Source of the DNA: GCA-016699835 sp964543905
GTDB taxonomy: Bacteria > Planctomycetota > Phycisphaerae > Phycisphaerales > UBA1924
DNA length: 64,000 nt
Direction: 5' to 3'
NCBI GenBank assembly: GCA_964543905.1
Contig: CAZIZO010000012.1
Coordinates: 1 to 64,000 of the forward strand
Shown: positions 43,480 through 50,610 of the stretch, one piece after another
How the letters are laid out: every line of letters starts with the position of its first letter
How positions within the stretch are numbered: the stretch's first letter is position 1
Made by a program: the position numbers and the translations under genes
Notes under the pieces: model-generated
The model's database searches: none
Seen by the model: only the letters and a program-made list of their open reading frames with translations
What the model was told of the DNA's origin: nothing

Positions 43480-45159
43480 CTACTTGGCGGGGACGTACCA
43501 AAGCCCTGCGCCGGGCCCGAGGGGCCAGCCCATCTGCATCCAGAGGAGGAGGAGGGCGATCCAGGCAATGGCGAAGGCGATGGAGAAGGGGACCATCATG
43601 GAGATGAGGGTGCCCATGCCGGCGTTTTTGGCGTATCGGTTCATGACGGCGAGGAGGATGACGAGGTAGGCGTTCATGGGGGTGATGGTGTTGGTGACGG
43701 AATCGCCGACGCGGTAGGCGGCCTGGGTGAGTTCGGGGCTGAGGCCGAGCATCATGAACATGGGGACGAAGATGGGGGCCATGATGAGGAACTTGGCGGA
43801 CATGGAGGCGATGAGGAGGTTGATGAGCATGGTGAGGAGGATGAAGAGGATGATGATGAGTGCGGGGGGCAGATCGGCGGAGGCGAGCACTTCGCCGCCG
43901 GTGATGGCGAGCATCTGCCCGAGGTTGGAGACCTTGAAATACTCGATGAACTGGGCGGCGAAGAAGGCCATGGCGATGACGGGGGCCATGGAGCGCATGG
44001 AATCGACGAAGGCGTTGACGACATCTTTCTGGGAACGGAACTTGCCGATGGAGAGGCCGTAGGCCAGGCCCGGGATCAGGAAGAGGAAGAGGACGAGGGG
44101 GATGATGGAGGCGACCCAGCGTGATTCGACGCGTTTGGTGACGGGGTGGGGCCCTTCGCCGTGGAGGGGCCAGCCGGGGATGAGGATCAAGGCAAGGACG
44201 ATGGCGAGGGTGAGGACGAAGGCGACTCCTGAGCGGGCCAGGGCCTTGGATTCGGCGGGAGCAAGATGGTTCTTGGCGGCGCCGAGTTGCGCGGGTGGGC
44301 CGCCCTCTTCCTCGGGGCGAGTGGCGAATCTCGGTTCGACGATCTTGGCGGAGACGAACCAACCGATGAGGGTGAGGATGGGGACGGAGGCGGCCATGAA
44401 GTACCAGTTGCAGGTGGGCTGGACGCGGTAGTTGGGATCAAGGATGCGGCTGTTGATGTCGGTGATGCCGGAGACGAGCGCGTCGGTGCCGCTGACCATG
44501 AGGTTGGCGGAGAAGCCGCCGCCGATGCCGGCGAAGACGGCGGCGATGCCCGCGAGGGGCGAGCGACCCGCGGCGAGGAAGAGGACGGCGATGAGCGGGG
44601 GGAGGACGACGTAGCCCGAGTCGGCGGCCATGTGGGACACAAAGCCGAGGAAGACGGCGGTGGGCGTCAGGAGTTTCGCGGGGACGAGCATCGCGAGCCA
44701 CTTGATGAGGGAATCGAAGAGCCCGGTGCGTTCGGCGACGCCCACGCCGAACATCGCGACGAGGACGATGCCCAAGGGGGGGAAGGAGGTGAAGTTGTTG
44801 ACCATCGTGGAGAGGCACCAGTAGAGGCCTTCGCTGGTGAGGAGGCTCTTGGGCTTGATGGGGTCGCCGGATTTTACGAGTTCGGTCTTGGGGCGGCCTG
44901 TGCGCTCGTCGCGGATGGGCTCGAGTTTGGGCTGGCCTTGATCATCGAGGAGAGGCCTGCCGGCGGCGTCGGTGATTACGCGGGTGACTTCCTTGATCTG
45001 GACGGGCTGGACGGACCAGCCCAAGCGGAAGCCGACGTGGGAGAGGACCATGACGAGGACGCAGCCACAGACGAAGAGGATGGCGGGGTCGGGGAGGGCG
45101 TTGCCGAGGCGTTCGATGAAGGCAAGGGGGTCGAATCGCTTGGGGCTGGGGATTGACAT
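43480..45159 (-). CDS. AbgT-family transporter
   Basis: 559 residues with about 11-13 membrane segments. AbgT-family features include ERLGNALPDPAILFVCGC at the start, FTSFPPLGIVLVAMFGVGVAERTGLF, FVSHMAADSGYVVLPPL and the C-terminal YRVGDSVTNTITPMNAYLVILL. Family members import p-aminobenzoyl-glutamate or export sulfonamides. A hydrophilic insert rich in TDAAGRPLLDDQGQPK (residues ~50-85) is unusual. The ATG at 45159 has TACACT seven bases upstream and no ribosome binding site. Confidence 0.9.
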   Translation of the reverse strand: MSIPSPKRFDPLAFIERLGNALPDPAILFVCGCVLVMVLSHVGFRLGWSVQPVQIKEVTRVITDAAGRPLLDDQGQPKLEPIRDERTGRPKTELVKSGDPIKPKSLLTSEGLYWCLSTMVNNFTSFPPLGIVLVAMFGVGVAERTGLFDSLIKWLAMLVPAKLLTPTAVFLGFVSHMAADSGYVVLPPLIAVLFLAAGRSPLAGIAAVFAGIGGGFSANLMVSGTDALVSGITDINSRILDPNYRVQPTCNWYFMAASVPILTLIGWFVSAKIVEPRFATRPEEEGGPPAQLGAAKNHLAPAESKALARSGVAFVLTLAIVLALILIPGWPLHGEGPHPVTKRVESRWVASIIPLVLFLFLIPGLAYGLSIGKFRSQKDVVNAFVDSMRSMAPVIAMAFFAAQFIEYFKVSNLGQMLAITGGEVLASADLPPALIIILFILLTMLINLLIASMSAKFLIMAPIFVPMFMMLGLSPELTQAAYRVGDSVTNTITPMNAYLVILLAVMNRYAKNAGMGTLISMMVPFSIAFAIAWIALLLLWMQMGWPLGPGAGLWYVPAK

Positions 45160-45166
45160 GGGGCGG

Positions 45167-45172
45167 AGTGTA
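45167..45172 (-). promoter_or_regulatory. Candidate leaderless -10 element (TACACT) of the AbgT gene
   Basis: Minus-strand TACACT ends seven bases before the ATG at 45159. Confidence 0.45.
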
Positions 45173-45232
45173 CAGGAAAGTGGACTTGATTGCCGCGTTG
45201 GATCAGATGGATGAGGAAGGACGGCGCGCACG

Positions 45233-45257
45233 AAAAACCCGACTGGGAAGTCGGGTT
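45233..45257 (-). terminator. Rho-independent terminator of the second dockerin gene
   Basis: Minus-strand AACCCGACT/AGTCGGGTT, a perfect 9-bp stem (45249-45257 with 45236-45244) and 4-base loop, followed by TTTC. It lies 62 bases after the stop at 45319. Confidence 0.85.
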
Positions 45258-45318
45258 GAGCGTTGACAGAGATGGAACGAGACGGGCGAGAGACCCGCGG
45301 TCGGGGCGCTTGATCGGC

Positions 45319-46302
45319 TTAGCAGCCGGCTTCGAAGCGGAAGAGGTAGTAGAGGAGGTCGTCGATGGTGACGCCGCCGTCGGGGGTGCCGGTGCCGGAA
45401 CCATCGTCAACGTCGGCGTTGGCGGTGCCGGCCTCGAAGATCTGGAGGTAGTAGAGGAGGTCGTCGATGGTGACGCCGCCGTCGGGGGTGCCGGTGCCGG
45501 TGCCGTCGTCCACGTCGGCGATGCAGGTGGGCGTCAAGGGGAGTTGTTCGAAGGACATGTCATCGAAGTAGACGGTGCCGCTGGCGGGGGTGCCGTCGCC
45601 GATGAAGCGTCCGATGGTGATCTTGACGTGGTTGGGAACGGCGGAGGTGGGCACGCAGACGCAGCCGCAGTTGGGGCGGATGCCCTGATTGCACTCGAGT
45701 TGGCGGACGATCTCGTCCTTTCGGAAGGTGACGGTGAACTGACGCCACTGCCCGTCGGTGTGGCCCTGGATGGAGCCGCAGGTCGGGGAGTCGGTGCAGA
45801 AGCCGTCGAGGGTGGCGACGTCCTGGTTGAGGTACTTGACGTTGAGTTTGAAGTAGGCGGAGTCGCCGACGATGGGATCGCTGGCGGGGATCATGTAGTA
45901 GCCGCTGACGACGACGTCGCCGAGGTTGTGGTCGTAGAAGGGGTCGTAGAAGGGGAAGGTGGGCAGGGAGAAGTTGATGGTGTCGGTGGTAAAGCCGGCA
46001 AAGCCACCTCCGGCGGAGCCGGAGAGTTGGATCATGGCGTTGCCGGTGCGGGGCGTGAGGGCGTTGGGCGTGCCGACGGGGAAGACCTGAGGCGAGAGCC
46101 CGTCGCCGACGGCGCGGCGTTTGGCGCGGATGGGATTGGAGATGTCGTGCCAGCCGAGGGGCTGGTGGGGCGTGCGGCCGTCGAAGAGGTTTTCGTCCTC
46201 AAAGGAAGGATTCGAGAGGGGAAGCGGGGTTTGCGCGAGAGCGGCGGCGCTGACCAGGGAGCCCGCGAGGCAGGCGAGGATGCTGAGGTTTCGACGCGAC
46301 AT
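45319..46302 (-). CDS. Secreted protein with a double GC-type dockerin end
   Basis: 327 residues. A signal peptide (residues 1-23, ending ALAQ) leads to a carbohydrate-binding-like beta-sandwich (LPLSNPSFEDENLFDG, then a C-terminal YFDDMSFEQL strand), as in many planctomycete 'choice-of-anchor' proteins. A Cys-rich loop (CNQGIRPNCGCVCVP) lies near residue 205. Two nearly identical EF-hand-like repeats follow (ADVDDGTGTGTPDGGVTIDD and ADVDDGSGTGTPDGGVTIDD, each followed by LLYYL), and the protein ends FRFEAGC. AAGGAG precedes the ATG. Confidence 0.85.
   Translation of the reverse strand: MSRRNLSILACLAGSLVSAAALAQTPLPLSNPSFEDENLFDGRTPHQPLGWHDISNPIRAKRRAVGDGLSPQVFPVGTPNALTPRTGNAMIQLSGSAGGGFAGFTTDTINFSLPTFPFYDPFYDHNLGDVVVSGYYMIPASDPIVGDSAYFKLNVKYLNQDVATLDGFCTDSPTCGSIQGHTDGQWRQFTVTFRKDEIVRQLECNQGIRPNCGCVCVPTSAVPNHVKITIGRFIGDGTPASGTVYFDDMSFEQLPLTPTCIADVDDGTGTGTPDGGVTIDDLLYYLQIFEAGTANADVDDGSGTGTPDGGVTIDDLLYYLFRFEAGC
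45340..45525 (-). repeat. Tandem repeat encoding two dockerin-like EF-hand units
   Basis: The two repeat units of the preceding protein are near-identical at DNA level (around 45345-45420 and 45446-45520), encoding ADVDDG-xGTGTPDGGVTIDDLLYYL twice. The likeness is higher than between the units of the other two dockerin proteins, suggesting recent duplication or conversion. Confidence 0.6.
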
Positions 46303-46415
46303 ACGGGGACACTCCTTCGATGGGCGAGCGGCACGGCGGCGGCTCGTGGGATCGGGCAGATGATTCGCGGCCCCGGGGCATCAGTCCCCAGTTTCCCAGC
46401 CACGAAATCGTTTAC

Positions 46416-46445
46416 ATTTTGAGCATACTTCGGCCCGCGCGTCAA
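46416..46445 (-). promoter_or_regulatory. Candidate sigma70-like promoter with flanking operator-like repeats
   Basis: On the minus strand TTGACG (46440-46445) and CAAAAT (46416-46421) are 18 bases apart in an unusually AT-rich stretch, about 110 bases upstream of the dockerin ATG at 46302. The 9-mer AAATCGTTT occurs on both sides (46405-46413 and 46459-46467), 54 bases apart. Confidence 0.45.
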
Positions 46446-46507
46446 GAGAAATCTGGCAAAATCGTTTCCGGGCCTCGAACGCGGGGCGCCGCGTCCAGAT
46501 AACTCCA

Positions 46508-47371
46508 TCACTCCTTGACCCCCCCCGCGGTGATGCCCTCGACGAGGCTGCGTTGCGCGACCACGAACAGGAGGAAGATGGGGAGCACGACGAGGGTGCT
46601 GGCCGCCATCAGCAAGTTCCAAGGCGTGTTGCCCGCCTTGCTCTGGTACAACTGCAAGCCCAGCGCGAGGGTGAACTGGTCACGATGGGTAAGGAAGACC
46701 GTCGGCGCGAGGAAGTCGTTCCAGACGTAAATAAAGTGGAAGAGCGCCACGACCGCGAGCGCGGGCTTCGACAGGGGAAGGATGATCCGCCAGAAGATGC
46801 CCCAGTGGGAACACCCGTCGATCTTCGCCGCCTCGTCCAACTCCTTCGGGATGCCGAGATAGAACTGGCGGAGGAGGAAAATGTTGAACGCCCCGCCGAA
46901 CCACGCGGGAATCCAGAGCGGCTTGAGCGAACCGATCCAGCCGAACTTGGAGAAGAGAATAAAGAGCGGGCCCATGATGACCGGGAACGGGATCATCATG
47001 GTGGCGAGCATGAGGGTGAACATGGCGCCCCGCCCGCGCCACCGGAGTCGGGCAAAGCCGTAGGCGACGACGGCACTCGAGAGCACCATCCCCGCGACCG
47101 AGAGGATCGCGACGATGAGCGTGTTGCGGAGGTAGAGGGGGAAGTTGATGGAGGGGTCGTTCCAGACGGCGGAGTAGTTGTCCTTTGCCGTGGGGAGGGC
47201 GAGGCTAGGGGGATCGGGGAGGAGCGAGACGGTCCCCGAGGCGGCCTGGGATTCGGGCTTGAGGGAGGTGGCGACCATCCAGACCAGGGGCGCGAGGAAG
47301 ACCACCGCGAGCAGGATGAGCACGGCATAGACCGTGGCGGCCTTGATCGGGTTGGGGGAGGACGTGCGCAC
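46508..47371 (-). CDS. Carbohydrate ABC transporter permease (MalG type)
   Basis: 287 residues with six membrane segments. The EAA loop that contacts the ATPase reads ELDEAAKIDGCSHWGIFWRIILPLSKPA. Family partners (second permease, substrate-binding protein, ATPase) are absent on either side, so this is an orphan. The frame is open to 47449, but the GTG at 47371 gives the normal length, has TACGCT seven bases upstream and avoids overlapping the divergent gene. Confidence 0.88.
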   Translation of the reverse strand: MRTSSPNPIKAATVYAVLILLAVVFLAPLVWMVATSLKPESQAASGTVSLLPDPPSLALPTAKDNYSAVWNDPSINFPLYLRNTLIVAILSVAGMVLSSAVVAYGFARLRWRGRGAMFTLMLATMMIPFPVIMGPLFILFSKFGWIGSLKPLWIPAWFGGAFNIFLLRQFYLGIPKELDEAAKIDGCSHWGIFWRIILPLSKPALAVVALFHFIYVWNDFLAPTVFLTHRDQFTLALGLQLYQSKAGNTPWNLLMAASTLVVLPIFLLFVVAQRSLVEGITAGGVKE

Positions 47372-47378
47372 TCGGGCA

Positions 47379-47384
47379 AGCGTA
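47379..47384 (-). promoter_or_regulatory. Candidate leaderless -10 element (TACGCT) of the permease gene
   Basis: Minus-strand TACGCT ends seven bases before the GTG at 47371. Confidence 0.35.
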
Positions 47385-47430
47385 CGACGGACGAAGTCGC
47401 GGCGTACGCTGATCGCTCGAAAGAGCCACC

Positions 47431-48303
47431 ATGCCCAGCACCCACACACCTTCCTCGCGCCGCCTTGGAGTCTGCTCGTGGTCGCTTCGATCCAAGTCGG
47501 CGGCGGACTTGGCGAGCGCGGTCCAGGCGTGCGGCGTGGGGGGTGTCCAACTGCACCTCGATCCCCTTCGTGAGGGCGACTGGAGCCTTGCCACGACCCG
47601 TGAGGTACTCGCCCGCGCGGGCATCTCCATTCTGTCCGGGATGATGAGCATGCAGGGAGAGGATTACTCGACGTTGGAGTCCATCGCGCGGACGGGCGGC
47701 GTCCGCCCGGATTCGACGTGGCACGCGAACTTCAAGGCGGCGGAGCGGAACGCGACCATCGCGAAGGAACTTGGGCAGTCGCTGGTGACGTTCCACGCCG
47801 GGTTCCTCCCCCATGGTGGAACGCACGAAGAGCGGGCAGAGCGGGGCAAGATGATCGAGCGCCTCCGCCAGTTGGCCGAGGTCTTTGGCTCGCGCGGGGT
47901 GCGTGTCGCGCTCGAGACGGGACAGGAACAGGCGGACACACTTCTGGGTGTGCTCCGGGACGTGAACGCCGGGCTGGGCGACGCGCGACGCGTGGGCGTG
48001 AACTTTGATCCGGCGAACATGATCCTGTACGGGATGGGCGATCCGATCGCGGCGTTGCGGGCGCTGCGGGCGCACGTCGTGCAAGTGCACATCAAGGATG
48101 CCGTCGCGACCAGGACGCCCGGGACCTGGGGGGACGAAGTGCCCGTGGGCACGGGGCAGGTCGATTGGAAGGCTTTTTTCGGCGTGCTGGGCGAGGGCGC
48201 GGCGTGCGACTGCGTCATCGAGCGCGAAGCGGGGGAGGCTCGCGTGGACGATGTGCGAACGGCACGCGACCTGGTGGTGGGCCTCATGGGGCGCGGCGTC
48301 TGA
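47431..48303 (+). CDS. Sugar phosphate isomerase/epimerase (xylose isomerase-like TIM barrel)
   Basis: 290 residues. The AP-endonuclease-2/xylose-isomerase-like barrel is suggested by LGVCSWSL at the start, LVTFHAGFLPHGG, VRVALETGQEQ (Glu ligand), VGVNFDPANM and VVQVHIKDAV (His and Asp). Metal-binding residues fit the family. AAAGAG lies just upstream of the ATG. It precedes a Gfo/Idh/MocA gene, a common pairing in inositol or sugar-acid degradation, and diverges from an ABC sugar permease. Confidence 0.85.
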   Translation: MPSTHTPSSRRLGVCSWSLRSKSAADLASAVQACGVGGVQLHLDPLREGDWSLATTREVLARAGISILSGMMSMQGEDYSTLESIARTGGVRPDSTWHANFKAAERNATIAKELGQSLVTFHAGFLPHGGTHEERAERGKMIERLRQLAEVFGSRGVRVALETGQEQADTLLGVLRDVNAGLGDARRVGVNFDPANMILYGMGDPIAALRALRAHVVQVHIKDAVATRTPGTWGDEVPVGTGQVDWKAFFGVLGEGAACDCVIEREAGEARVDDVRTARDLVVGLMGRGV

Positions 48304-48366
48304 GCCTGCGTCCTCGGTGAAGGCGACGTTCGGGCCCCGAAGGGCGGTCGTTGGTGGGAGATTGGG

Positions 48367-49401
48367 ATGCGTGAACTACGCGTGGGCATCATCGGGCTTG
48401 GGTTCATGGGCAAGACGCACCTGAGGGCGTATGCCGCGACCACGGGATGCGTGGTGGGTGGGGTCGCGGACCTGGCGATCGATGCGGCGTTGAGTGCGAG
48501 CGGGGGAAACCTGCACACCGGTGGGGCGGGCGTGGAGTTGGCGAGCCTGCGGCGGCATCCCACCCCGCGGGAGTTGATCGAGGACTCGACGATCGATGCC
48601 GTGAGCATCTGCACGCCGACGGATACGCACGTGGAGTTGGCGCTCGCGGCGCTGAGGGCGGGGAAGCACGTTCTTGTGGAAAAGCCGGTCGCGCTGCGTG
48701 CGCATGATCTTGTTCGCGTGGCGGAAGCGGCACGGGCGGCGGACCGCGTGTGCATGCCGGCGATGGTGATGCGATTCTGGCCGGGGTGGGCGTGGCTGGC
48801 GGAGCGGGTGCGCGAGGGAACGTATGGGGCGATGGAAGCGCTGACGATGCAGCGACTGGGCGCGGGGCCGACGTGGAACGCGGAGTTTTATCGCAACCCC
48901 GCGCGGAGCGGCGGAGCGCTGGCGGACCTGCATATCCATGACGCCGACTTTGCGTGCTGGCTGTTCGGGAGGCCGACCTCGGTCGATTCGGCGGGAACGA
49001 TCGATCGCGTGACGACGATGTACCGCTTTGGGCGTGTTGCGGGCGGGACGACGCCGAGGCGCGTGGTCGCCGAGGGGGGGTGGCATCATCCCGGATTCGC
49101 GTTCGTGATGCGATACGTGGCGGTGTTTGAGCGTGCGACGGCGGTGTTTGATCTCGCGGGGGGCGAGAAGCCCGTGACGGTCTATGCGGAAGGAAAGGCG
49201 GAGCAGCCGACGCTCCCCACGATGAGCGGATACGAGGCGGAAGTTCGGCACTTCGTGGAGGCGGCGCGAGTGAAGAACTCGGGCGGCGTGCCGACGCTGC
49301 GAGCGACCTTGGACGATGCGGTGCTGGTGGCGGACGTGTTGGAGGCGGAGCGGCGGAGTTTGGAGATCGGGCGGGAGGTCGTGGTCGACGCGAGAATGTG
49401 A
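48367..49401 (+). CDS. Gfo/Idh/MocA-family oxidoreductase
   Basis: 344 residues. The nucleotide-binding motif is VGIIGLGFMGKTH near the start, and the family EKP segment appears as KHVLVEKPVAL (catalytic Lys) near residue 100. DLHIHDADFACWLFG near residue 200 holds the usual HxxD pair. The substrate is likely a sugar or inositol derivative, inferred from the isomerase/epimerase 63 bases upstream. Confidence 0.9.
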   Translation: MRELRVGIIGLGFMGKTHLRAYAATTGCVVGGVADLAIDAALSASGGNLHTGGAGVELASLRRHPTPRELIEDSTIDAVSICTPTDTHVELALAALRAGKHVLVEKPVALRAHDLVRVAEAARAADRVCMPAMVMRFWPGWAWLAERVREGTYGAMEALTMQRLGAGPTWNAEFYRNPARSGGALADLHIHDADFACWLFGRPTSVDSAGTIDRVTTMYRFGRVAGGTTPRRVVAEGGWHHPGFAFVMRYVAVFERATAVFDLAGGEKPVTVYAEGKAEQPTLPTMSGYEAEVRHFVEAARVKNSGGVPTLRATLDDAVLVADVLEAERRSLEIGREVVVDARM

Positions 49402-49468
49402 GTCGGCGATGGCAAGGGGCGAAACGCGAACCCAAGCCTGCCACCAACCTCCATGAGGGGGGAGTGGG

Positions 49469-50596
49469 TCATGGGGTCACGGGCGATTCGCCCGCGATGA
49501 TGCGGTCGCGCTTGCCGAGGCGTGTGATGTCGGCGACGAAGGCCTCGTACTCGGCACTGAGCAGTTCGAGATTTCTTGTGACGTAGACCAGCACGAGGTC
49601 GGGCCCGCGGCGTTGCGTGACATACACGCCCGCGGCCCGGCTTCCGCGCGAACTCTGGACGCGAGGCACGAGTTGCCCGTTGGCGGCGTCCTGGAGGATC
49701 TCGCGGAGCGACTCGCGGTATTTCCCGCCCGAGCCCTCGTTCAGGAAGTGGACGAAGGCCCACGCCTGCGCGTAATACGTGAGCGCGCCCTCGACGTTGT
49801 CCTTCATGAAGTCTTGCGGCGCGTAGCGGAAGAGCGCGTCGAGCGGCTGGAGACGATTCTCGCGGTAGGCGCGGGCGAGGGCATCAAATCGCTCCGCGTT
49901 CTTCCACGCATTGAACGTGGGCGTGCCGCTGCCCTCGCGATTCCAGCCGAACCCCTCCATGTAGCAGGCTAGACCTTCTTCGAGCCAGACGGGGAGCGGA
50001 TTCTGGAACGTGGTCTGCGTGTACTGGTGCCACCCTTCGTGGGCGGCGATCGCGAGCGTGTCGGCGCGTCCGATGAAGTAGAGGATGGAGCGGCCGTTGG
50101 CCGTGAACCCGCCGCGGGGAATGCGGAGATAGACCTCGGCCTCGTCGCGCATCAGGCGTTGCGTGACGCGGGACCACTGCGGGCGATTGGCCATCACGTA
50201 GGTTTCCAGTCGCTGCGCGGGGGGCGGGAGTTTCGTGATCGAGGTGATGTAGTGGTCGATCGCGCGTTCCATCAAGATGGGGTAGCGGCGGGTCATGTAG
50301 TCGGGGGACGCCCAGGAGTTCTTGCTCGTGACCGTGGTGAGAAGACGAAAGTTGGGCGTGGTGATGATCTGCCCTTCCTGATCCTCGAAGGTCCAGGGCT
50401 CGATCACGGGCTCGAAGGTGCGCGCGGGCGGGGGAACGGGCGTGAGCGTCGTCGCCGAGGCGTCGGGCGTGCGAACGGGCGAGGTCTGGCCGCAGGTGGA
50501 GAGGAACAGAAAACCGCAGAGGCACAGGCACATCGAGAACATCCTGTTCGGATTCTCACTCTGTGTCTCGGTGTCTCTGCGGTCCATCGTCTGCAT
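49469..50596 (-). CDS. Predicted lipoprotein with a gluzincin-like HExxH domain
   Basis: 375 residues. A signal sequence (SMCLCLCGFLFLSTC) ends in a lipobox. The n-region is long if translation starts at 50596 (GGGGAG upstream); an ATG at 50542 would give a shorter, more typical one. The zinc-site motif AHEGWHQY is followed by WLEEGLACYMEG, the Glu of a gluzincin-like (peptidase MA/DUF1570-like) metalloprotease. It begins 14 bases after the valS stop on the same strand and is probably cotranscribed. Substrate unknown. Confidence 0.8.
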   Translation of the reverse strand: MQTMDRRDTETQSENPNRMFSMCLCLCGFLFLSTCGQTSPVRTPDASATTLTPVPPPARTFEPVIEPWTFEDQEGQIITTPNFRLLTTVTSKNSWASPDYMTRRYPILMERAIDHYITSITKLPPPAQRLETYVMANRPQWSRVTQRLMRDEAEVYLRIPRGGFTANGRSILYFIGRADTLAIAAHEGWHQYTQTTFQNPLPVWLEEGLACYMEGFGWNREGSGTPTFNAWKNAERFDALARAYRENRLQPLDALFRYAPQDFMKDNVEGALTYYAQAWAFVHFLNEGSGGKYRESLREILQDAANGQLVPRVQSSRGSRAAGVYVTQRRGPDLVLVYVTRNLELLSAEYEAFVADITRLGKRDRIIAGESPVTP

Positions 50597-50610
50597 TGGA
50601 ATGCTCTCCC

